NCBI GenBank assembly: GCA_949358305.1
Contig: OX442322.1
Location: forward strand, 9,176,001 to 9,240,000
DNA length: 64,000 nt
Source of the DNA: Strigamia acuminata
Taxonomy: Eukaryota > Arthropoda > Chilopoda > Geophilomorpha > Linotaeniidae
Direction: 5' to 3'
Part shown: one piece after another, positions 54,483 through 62,397 of the stretch
Layout of the letters: every line of letters starts with the position of its first letter
Numbering within the stretch: position 1 is the first letter of the stretch
Notes under the pieces: model-generated
Told to the model about the DNA's origin: nothing
The model's input: the letters and a program-made list of their open reading frames with translations, nothing else
The model's database searches: none
Position numbers and translations under genes: made by a program

Positions 54483-57400
54483 TCATTTAGTTTGATTACT
54501 TCTGGTCTTTGATGATAATATTTGGGAGACCTCTTTCACCTTTTTGTATTTCACTCTGGATGGCAAGATTCTTTGACGGATCAAATATGGTATCCACGGA
54601 GGTATTCTTCGGTTGACAATCATACAACTAAGTCGAATAATTCCGTTGATGATTTTCCTTTTTGTCTCTACTGACTCCATGGGCTTTGAGAAACATACTC
54701 GACAGGTTGGTTTGTATTTGTCGATCCCTCCTATCACCTTGACTCTGGTTTCGTGCGAAATTCGTCTTGAAAATTCAGCTTTATCTCCGCAAAAATAACA
54801 TTTTGCTTGTAGTTTCACAACAGACTCGGCTAGTGGAACTAACTTGGATATCTGATCAAATGGCTTCCTCTTGAAATCGACGTCTAATGCGGCGACTATT
54901 ACCTTTTTCTTTTGCTCAGCCATTTCATTTGAAAAAGTAAAAATGTCGGGAAAAAACTGTCCTTCATCAATTCCGATTGTCTTCATTAATTTCGTTTTTT
55001 TCACAGCATTGGTTAGGCTACTGGTCGCGATTGCTTCTCGTCGATGACCATCGTGGGTCACGACTTCGGATTTACTGTAACGTTCGTCATTGGAGTGCTT
55101 AATGAGCAAGGACGACGTCTTCTCTTCTTTTTCTAAGATCTTCAATAACTTGGTCGTTTTCCCGGCATACATTGGACCAAGGATAAGGTGAATTCCTCTT
55201 TGATTGTTCGATAAGACATTTTTCTTTTTCCAGAAATTGAAAATCAATTCTCCGGTCCATCTCAAGATTGCACACAATTTGGGTAAACTGGGCACTTGGT
55301 TTGCTTTCTTTCTCAGTGACTCCGACTGATTTCGCCCTCGTAATTCCGGCTTCATGTCCGAGCTTGAAGTTCTGTTGGCCAATCCTCCATCCTTGAACGA
55401 CTTTTTCGTTTTTTGGAGGGTGGTATCCAGTTCCTCTTTCTCCAGACCACTGGAGAGGCTCGCGGCAAAACAAGAAGGTGTGACGTCTGTCTGTTTATTC
55501 ACACCGGGTTCGCCATTCATGTCGGACGGTGATTTCGGAATTAACTGGACTATTTTGTTTTCGTCATTTTCAGGTTGATTTGAGATCACTTCTTCTTTGG
55601 ACTCGACCGCCATGCAAGAAATGTTGCATGCTGCCATGTTTTCTTCAAGCGGGTTGTTTGGTCTCAGTCGACCGTTTAGAATCCACCCAAAAATTGTCTG
55701 CATTAATCCCAACTCGTCGTTGATTTTTCGGCTTCCACCTTGACAAATCTTCCACCATGCGTTGCTTCCTAATAAGACGTCAATGTCTTCCGATTCTGAC
55801 GGATGTATCTCAGCCATCTCAAGTCCGAGTGATTGGACCTGCTTTATGGCTTCTGCTCCAATTATCCCTTTGACTTTCGGGAGCGTGTCGGTTTCTAATG
55901 CAAGGATTGATGTCTTTTCCGTTCCGTGTCTTGATTGCAGTTCGAATCTAAAGACATCATGTGTCGTCGGAACTGGCTTTTTGTTGAGCAGACACTGTGT
56001 CATCGTGTGTAGTGTCTCGATCTTTTGCATCCGGAATTTATTTACTAGTCTCTTCGTGACGTAGGAGCGATGGCTTCCTGGATCTAGTAATCCGCGGACG
56101 GGGTACATGTCTCCATTTTTCTTCACAAAAAGAGCAGTGAAGACCATCAGTTGAATCTCCACCGACTCGGTAAGCGATACATTAGTAGACACGTTTTCTT
56201 CTTTTGGTGTAATCGCTTTTTCTTTGTTGTTTTTGTTGCAGATCGATGTGTGATGTCTTCCACCACACAAGCGACAACAAAACTTCACGGTACATTCTTT
56301 GGCTGTGTGGTTATATCTCAAGCAGTTGAAACAAAGTCGTTTCTTCTTCACTATTTCGATCCTCGCCGGTACATCTAGATCGGCGTCACAGTTTGCGTGT
56401 GCGTGATCACCATCACAATAAGCGCAAGCGGGTTTGCGGTTTGGATTCGACTTGGAATTCATGCTTAATTTTCCATTCTCAGAAGTCACGAATGAGGACA
56501 TTGTTCCAGTTGGTCTTTCTCTTGTTTCCTTTGAAGTTTTCTCAAATTTTTCTGACTTCTTCAGATGAGCGCGCTTAAGGAGAACGCTTTCTTCCGACAA
56601 TTCAGCCAGTTGTATCTCGGTTGCTACGAAGTCCAGAAAAACGTTAACATCATCAACTTTTCCTTGATGCTTTCGGTAAAAACGTTGGGAGATCTCCGGT
56701 GGAAATTTTCTAAGTAGTTCTGGAATAAGGTACGTTCCAGTAGTGTCAACTGACACAGACAGTTGCGCCATGGTCCGGACAGCAGATGCCAATGACGTGA
56801 ATAGAGCTTTAAGTGGCTCGATTGGGTAGAGATCGAAAACGGGTTTCGACTCCCTAATCATCTTTGAAATCGCATTTCTCTGCGTGTTTTCAGATCCGAA
56901 TAGACTCTCCAATGTATTTTTCGCTAATGGGTAGGCGTCATCAGTTATTGGGTACGACTTGATTGCGGATTCTGCAGCCCCAGTGCAGCATGACCTCAGA
57001 TATATAAGCTTTTCCACGTTCGAAAGCTCCGTGTTCTGATCAACCGCTGATTCGAATAAATTCGCAAAGCCTCTATATTCAGTTGCATCGCCACTAAATT
57101 TGGCAATGTCGGTTTTCGGCAATCTCGTGTTTCTCCTAGATGAAGCGGACGTCTGGTTTAAACTGGAATTCTGTCCCGGATGGGAACCAAATTGCCCTGC
57201 CATTTTTCCAGACACTTTGGCTCTTTGTTTCAATAAATTAACTCTGGTTCTAATGTCTTCAATTCGTTGAAGCCCTGCTAAATAGTCCTCTCTTTTTGAC
57301 TCGTCTTTAAGAGCTTTCAATTCGTCGGCGAGATCACTCAATTGCTGGTCAACCGTTATTTGCATGGCTTCCAGCTCTCCTCCGTCTAGAATGTTGACTG

Positions 57401-57488
57401 AAGATCCCAGCAGATCCTCGGCTCCTTGAGCCTTTGCTTTCCAAATGACCTCCTTTTCCTCGAGATCAGCAGCGGATAATGTAGCCAT
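54483..57488 (-). CDS. BEL-TK polyprotein: Gag, aspartic-protease-like domain and thymidine kinase
   Basis: 1001 aa from ATG 57488 (MATLSAADLEEKEVIWKAKA). N-terminal helical region; BEL Gag core (about residues 120-320); cysteine motifs CFNCLRYNHTAKEC and CRLCGGRHHTSIC (about 380-415); protease motif LLDPGSHRSYV (about 465), proline in place of the usual serine, with the BEL tail DIDVLLGSNAWWKI...FGWILNG. At about residue 765, where BEL proteins enter RT, a complete type II thymidine kinase begins: P-loop GPMYAGKT (771-778), RYSKSEVVTHDG, catalytic DEGQFF (841-846, base Glu842), ALDVDFKRKPF, LVPLAESVVKL, zinc ribbon Cys897/900 and Cys929/932 around VIGGIDKY. It ends near 940, followed by a basic tail. 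TK1 enzymes phosphorylate thymidine using ATP; all key residues I can check are present. Kinase capture from an animal TK1 gene is inferred. The stop is 35 bp from the 3' LTR, so no RT can follow. Confidence 0.93.
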   Translation of the reverse strand: MATLSAADLEEKEVIWKAKAQGAEDLLGSSVNILDGGELEAMQITVDQQLSDLADELKALKDESKREDYLAGLQRIEDIRTRVNLLKQRAKVSGKMAGQFGSHPGQNSSLNQTSASSRRNTRLPKTDIAKFSGDATEYRGFANLFESAVDQNTELSNVEKLIYLRSCCTGAAESAIKSYPITDDAYPLAKNTLESLFGSENTQRNAISKMIRESKPVFDLYPIEPLKALFTSLASAVRTMAQLSVSVDTTGTYLIPELLRKFPPEISQRFYRKHQGKVDDVNVFLDFVATEIQLAELSEESVLLKRAHLKKSEKFEKTSKETRERPTGTMSSFVTSENGKLSMNSKSNPNRKPACAYCDGDHAHANCDADLDVPARIEIVKKKRLCFNCLRYNHTAKECTVKFCCRLCGGRHHTSICNKNNKEKAITPKEENVSTNVSLTESVEIQLMVFTALFVKKNGDMYPVRGLLDPGSHRSYVTKRLVNKFRMQKIETLHTMTQCLLNKKPVPTTHDVFRFELQSRHGTEKTSILALETDTLPKVKGIIGAEAIKQVQSLGLEMAEIHPSESEDIDVLLGSNAWWKICQGGSRKINDELGLMQTIFGWILNGRLRPNNPLEENMAACNISCMAVESKEEVISNQPENDENKIVQLIPKSPSDMNGEPGVNKQTDVTPSCFAASLSSGLEKEELDTTLQKTKKSFKDGGLANRTSSSDMKPELRGRNQSESLRKKANQVPSLPKLCAILRWTGELIFNFWKKKNVLSNNQRGIHLILGPMYAGKTTKLLKILEKEEKTSSLLIKHSNDERYSKSEVVTHDGHRREAIATSSLTNAVKKTKLMKTIGIDEGQFFPDIFTFSNEMAEQKKKVIVAALDVDFKRKPFDQISKLVPLAESVVKLQAKCYFCGDKAEFSRRISHETRVKVIGGIDKYKPTCRVCFSKPMESVETKRKIINGIIRLSCMIVNRRIPPWIPYLIRQRILPSRVKYKKVKEVSQILSSKTRSNQTK

Positions 57489-58282
57489 AATCCTCACCGA
57501 GAAATGAAGAATTCAAGGATCAGTTCAGGATTCAAACCCAACTTAACTGACTAAATTGGTTAACAAGAATTTGTCTAATTCTTTTACACTCTAGGATTTA
57601 CTGAACACACAAAAACAGGATGGATATCCACAAGCTGTTAACAGGATTGAAACACACGAGATGTTAAAAGGATTGGCAAATTAACCCCCAAAATTCAATA
57701 ATTAAAGGTAATTGACAATTCTCTTATTTTCACAATTGAGTTTCTGACTAGATACTCGTTTTAAATTGGGATACCAACACTAAAGCTTGGTATTATTCAC
57801 TAATTCACTGGATATTCTCTAAATTCCACAAACTGGAATCGAGAATTTATTCAAACTGTTAAGACTTAAACTTCTTCTCCCCCCAACTACACCAGTTTCT
57901 AATCAAAAACTCCTTTGAAATGATTACAGCAGCAAATTCGGATATTATTCTATTTAAATAATAATTCTTAATAATTATTTCTTCAAATCTTCTTGTAGGA
58001 TGTACATTGCGTTGTGTTTGGAATTGATTGTCGTGCAGGATCGCTCGTACTCTCGAAGCCTTGCTTGATCCAAGTTGAAAAACCTCTTGACCATCTTGAC
58101 AATTTGAGAATCCAACTTGAAAAACCCACTTTTTTGCCTGTGAAAGGCGGACGAGAGCATACACTTCACTGTAGTGGCACAGCTTCAATGGCACTTTACA
58201 CATAAAAGCTTTGCACAGCTTGAGAACAAAACCCACTGATGAATTTTGCAGCACACATGAAGGTCCACTGAGATAACTGGAA
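57489..58282 (-). other. BEL-TK leader
   Basis: About 800 bp between primer site and gag ATG. It is AT-rich in the half next to gag and holds the CACAACGCA box. A short frame (58169-57975, 64 codons) ends just past the box. No gene recognised. Confidence 0.6.
58008..58016 (-). promoter_or_regulatory. CACAACGCA box in the BEL-TK leader
   Basis: Sense-strand nonamer followed by ATG, about 290 nt from the primer site. Shared with four other elements in the window. Confidence 0.6.
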
Positions 58283-58305
58283 GAAATCCTTGGTTCACGG
58301 TACCA
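58283..58305 (-). promoter_or_regulatory. Primer-binding site of BEL-TK, tRNA-His type
   Basis: Sense strand TGGTACCGTGAACCAAGGAT, 3 nt after the LTR. It follows the complement of tRNA-His (TGGTGCCGTGACCAGGAT) with one substitution and two inserted A residues. Confidence 0.7.
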
Positions 58306-58308
58306 AAT

Positions 58309-59665
58309 TGTTTCTGGCAAGGTCGCAGGCGACAACCAGGCCAGAAGGAGGGGCGGCAATACTTGACTGCTGCTTGGCACAAATTGATAAACAGAAGTTG
58401 GCCAAAGACTTGAAGAAATGCAAACACTGGACTTGAACTTGCTGCTTCACATGATGATCTGCCACTGGTGAGTTCAAGGAGGAGGAAGGAGGATTTTTCT
58501 ACTCACTGCACATTGCTTTCTGGTTGTATAGAGAAATGAGACTTGGAGAGAAATAAAAAGCAACCATTTTATTCTCTAAATTCTTAACAACACTACTACA
58601 ATTGAATCACGAGGATTTTACAAAGAAGTCACACTTTAACAATAATAAGAAACAACAAGTGTAACTATCTCCACATTGTATAAGGACACTTGCACTTAAA
58701 GTTACAGAGGTCTCTAAGTGCTTGTAAAGAGAAATAAGTACTGCTGGCACAACAAAACTACCGTAGAAGTTAATAGTTGAAAACACATAAGCCTAACAGC
58801 AAGTATTTGGCATTAAATGCAAAAGTATACATTAACAACAGTCTCTAAACACAATGCTCATTGAGAACTAAATTATTCACTCTAAAACACACTGAACAAC
58901 TCATAAAATAGAGAAAAGAATAAGTAAAGACATTTTAGACCAATGAGCTGGCAACTTTACAGTAAGTGCAGAAGTTAAGTTATAAATCAACACAGATAAA
59001 TCTCAAACTTAACACTTTTACATTGCATAATAATTAAGTGATTAATTATTAATCAGAACCCACAAAAACTCTTTGGGATTAAACATTTTCTCCTCTCTTT
59101 ACAGATACAAGTAGACCACTCCCACAGTAATGGCCGACAATGTAAACAGAGATCACTTGCAGGAGGATAAAAAGGCTTGAAATTAGCTCACTAGACAGGC
59201 TACACACAATCTAAGTTAACAAAACGCTTAATTGGTTAGTAATATACAGAAAACTCACAGAAATTGATTGAAACAGCTTAAAACTGATAATAACATACAT
59301 TTCTCATTCTAGTACACTTTTGCTGTCTGAAAGCATCACTACACCTTGTCACTACATTGACAGTAGTGGACTGGAAACAGGAAAACACTTGGAAACATCA
59401 AAACATGTATAACACAGGTAAACAAGATAGAAAATAAATTCTAAGTGGAAAAATAACTAATGTAAAACTCTTTTCTTCCCAGATTTATCCGGTCAGATCA
59501 ACCAGTACTGAGAAATTCACTCAAACTAACTCAAAGAAGACTTATATTCAGATAAGTGCCTAATTAAATTCCCAATCTAAGATAAATATTAAAAACCCTT
59601 TTTAATAATTCCAGATGACTAATTTTTAAGACGTTTAGCAACTTTCCTTTATGTTGCTAGCAACA
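58309..59665 (-). repeat. 5' LTR of BEL-TK
   Basis: 1357 bp. In sense orientation it starts with the 14-bp palindrome TGTTGCTAGCAACA (59652-59665) and ends GCCAGAAACA. Confidence 0.93.
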
Positions 59666-59669
59666 TAGG

Positions 59670-60900
59670 TCTTCTTGACCCCGGGAGTCACCGGTCGTAC
59701 GTATCTACCAAATTGGTCGAATGCCTTCGGATGACAAAGAAGGGATCCGTAGCATACATGATGAAGCGATTGGATGATGAACATGCGGTTCCCGCTAATT
59801 ACGACGTAATTCCAGTAGAGCTACAGTCACGTCACGGAAATCAAAAGCTTACATTTGATGCGTTAAAAGCTAAAGCGTTGCCCACAGTCAGTGGACTGAC
59901 AAACGCCGAAACTATCAAGAAAATATTGGCGTTTGGATTGGAATTAGCTGAACCGCATCCGTCAGTCACGGATGAAATTGACTTCCTAATAGGAGGTGAC
60001 AACTTTTGGAAAGTTGCTCTCTGTGGAAGAAAACGAATTAGCAAAACATTTGGTTTGTCTCGCACGATATTTGGTTGGATTGCCAATGGTTCGATTGGAA
60101 ACACAAACCACGATTTGGATGAATATTCGGATACTAGCGCAGCTGTATCGTGTCTCTCGGTAGAACAAGGCCAAATTATCCGGAACAAATCAAAAAATCC
60201 GGTCCTAATCGCAACTCAAGCATCGGAAGTCGTCCATCGCAAGAAGTTGAGTCAAATTTCAGATGAAAGGTCAAGTTGTTTCTGCACAGTCAACTCAAAC
60301 CTTCCCAAATCATCAAAGACCATGCTTTCTCGAAAGGAAGGATCTGGAAATGCAGTCAAGAGCTGGCTACTTGGTTCTTTCGGCCGGGAAAATATTCCTC
60401 GTTACCGTGTGGAGAAGAGTTGGACTCGGAATTGGAGTGTAAGGTTATCCCACCCGGACTTTTTAAATTTCTGGGGCTCGATTCGAAGTAATCTAGAGGA
60501 AATTCAATCGATTAAAGGCCCAATGTTCTTGGGAAAAAAGGAAAAGCTTCTCGAGTTGCTGAAAATAGACAAAAAACCTTTACTATTCAGAAATACAAGA
60601 GACGTTTTGAGTCAAACTATTATCAAACAAGATCGAAATGTTGGCGCAGAAATCGAATTGGTAAAGGAAGCAGATGCACGTCGTCCTAAGTATCGATATA
60701 GATCGCCTTGCACAAAGATGAAGTCGTTTGTAGGCAAAAATCAGAAATTTTCTTTCACTCATCAAGACTATGGTTTCTATTCAAAAGATCCACTGAAACA
60801 GAAACAGATGATAAATACACTGGTCAAGTTAAGCTTGGTCGCTGTTGGTAAAAGAATACCTGAATGGATTTCAAACCTATTACGTCAAAGAATTACATAG
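59670..60900 (+). CDS. BEL-1 polyprotein, C-terminal half: protease-like region and degenerate thymidine kinase (interrupted gene)
   Basis: Continues the ORF from 25713 in frame; joined length is 891 aa. It opens with LLDPGSHRSYV, the aspartic-protease-like motif, and goes on with the BEL protease-domain pattern (PVELQSRHG, EIDFLIGGDNFWKV, GLSRTIFGWIANG). After a linker, the part aligned with the BEL-TK kinase follows: FLNFWGSIRS, then GPMFLGKK (about residue 765) where BEL-TK has GPMYAGKT. The P-loop threonine is lost, no DEGQF segment or zinc ribbon is present, and the region is about 110 residues shorter. The tail (RIPEWISNLLRQRI) matches the BEL-TK tail (RIPPWIPYLIRQRI). No RT follows: the stop is 33 bp before the 3' LTR. 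The frame stayed open although the kinase residues are gone, so the region may have kept another role, or decay is recent. Confidence 0.85.
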
Positions 60901-60910
60901 GATGTCGGTT

Positions 60911-60933
60911 TCTTTCTTTCGGCCGGCAATCTT
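60911..60933 (+). promoter_or_regulatory. Pyrimidine tract and GGCCGG motif before the BEL-1 3' LTR
   Basis: TCTTTCTTTCGGCCGGCAAT then CTT, directly before the LTR. There is no purine run on the sense strand here, although orientation is fixed by the ORF. Confidence 0.55.
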
Positions 60934-62393
60934 TGTTGCTAGCAACAAATGGAGTTGTCAAAACGTTTACCGGCTAGGAAGAAAATCTATACATGTGGCA
61001 ATTTCCTGGAAATACAGACAAAACGTTTTTAATAATATTCTTGTGTGTTTGAGTTCGAATTTGTCAATTATCTGAATATTTCCCCGTATAAAAGCGTTTG
61101 CCATGTGAATTAATTATCTGAAATGTCAAAATATTGCTTTGTAAGTTTTTGTTGTCACTTATTAACGTTTTGTGCAAATTTTACCTGTTTCTTGAGTGTT
61201 ATCTATTTCCAGTTCATTAGTGTAAGCAGTCCGACAAGCTGGATGCATCTCGCTCAATTCAAATGTGGACTGGAAGAGATCTAACTGTTATTATTAATGT
61301 TTAAATGCATTCAGTGCATTTTATCAGTTTATTAGCAATTTTCCTACCTTGTTTAATGTCCTGTGTGTCTATTGTGCGCATGTGAGTTCAACACCGCTCG
61401 TTTCAGGTGTGAAAACGTCCAAAATGCGTGCAAATGATCGCCTCCCATGCGTGTCCGCCTCTGGACAGCTGGTAGAAATGTTCCAGGTCCTGTCACGGAT
61501 TAAAAACCACTTATATTAGTTGTTTGTATGCCTATTAATTAATTTGTTACCTTAAAATGCCTCTCACTTGTCCTGGAAGGTTAATTGGATTGCTTTTGTG
61601 CTCATATGAGCAATCTCTCTCTCCTTGTCCGCCATTGCTGTGGGCGTGGCTTAAGTGTCTCTGTAAAGATGTATTTAAAATTACCTTTTTGTGGGTTTTA
61701 TGAGGTATTTGTGAGTAATTGAGCATTTGTGTAATTAGCAATGTAATAGTATTAAGTTTTATTGCATGATGATAATGCTTTCTGATGTAAATACTGCACT
61801 CACTGTAGAGCTGCAATTTGATTGGTAGAAAACCTCTATATTTATTCTTTTTCTTGTGTTTCATGAATATTTACTAGGATTTAATGCATTTCTAATGGGT
61901 TCTTGAATATAGCATCTAAAGATTGATTGTAAAACTGATTTATTACATTTAATGTAGGTTTTCAGTTGTTAGGCTTAAGCAAATGTACTTGATGCCCTGT
62001 ACGGTAGTCTATTTGTATCAGATGGTTTATTTCCTCCCTTTTTTAGGGACCTAAGGCTTCCTTACTTTCAAGTGCATATGTCCTTATACAATGCTTATGT
62101 GATTGCACTTGTTATAGTTTATTGTTTTAAGTGTAACTGCTTTGTTTCTGCTCTCGCGCTGCATTGTATCTGTGTTATTCATGTTTTCAATGATATTAAA
62201 CGATGTTTATTTTTACTCCCGTGGATTTTAACAGAATGAGTGAGGAGTAAAAACTCCTTGTTTCCTCCAAAGTACCTGCTGTTCTGGATGCCTGACAGAT
62301 GGACATTGAATCTTCAAAGCCACTATACAAAATCAGCGGTCAAAAAGAAGGTCCTTAGTTTCATAATTGGCCCAGCCCAGGCCAGTTGCAACA
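60934..62393 (+). repeat. 3' LTR of BEL-1
   Basis: 1460 bp, same sequence as 13204-14663 where compared. TATAAAAG at 61087-61094. Followed by the TSD GTTG. Confidence 0.93.
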
Positions 62394-62397
62394 GTTG

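Larger units (their letters stand above)
25714..59665 (-). mobile_element. BEL-TK: BEL/Pao element encoding Gag, protease-like region and thymidine kinase
   Basis: Minus-strand element. The 5' LTR is 58309-59665 (1357 bp). The 3' LTR is 25714-26903 plus 54281-54447 (1357 bp in total), split by the gypsy element. I saw one LTR difference (GGGATTATAC near 26493, GGGATTAAAC near 59093). Flanks are GAGG (25710-25713) and TAGG (59666-59669), an imperfect 4-bp duplication that nevertheless restores the BEL-1 frame exactly. Its own length without gypsy is about 6.6 kb. It encodes a single 1001-aa ORF and no RT, RNase H or integrase, so its enzymes must come from elsewhere. Confidence 0.93.
13204..62393 (+). 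mobile_element. BEL-1: BEL/Pao element with Gag, protease and eroded thymidine kinase, holding later insertions
   Basis: LTRs of 1460 bp at 13204-14663 and 60934-62393 look identical. TSD GTTG (13200-13203, 62394-62397); the empty site is seen intact in E-a near 769-785. Without the insertions the element is about 6.7 kb. LARD-3 sits in its leader and BEL-TK in its ORF. The ORF codes for Gag, a protease-like region and a degenerate TK, but no RT, RNase H or integrase. It is therefore non-autonomous even before the insertions, which now also split its single gene. Confidence 0.93.

Noticed and set aside
54483-57488. A host TK1 gene lying next to a BEL element
   Set aside because: Kinase and Gag are in one uninterrupted frame without introns, and the ORF ends 35 bp before the LTR. 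The related BEL-1 protein has the same fusion point and tail.
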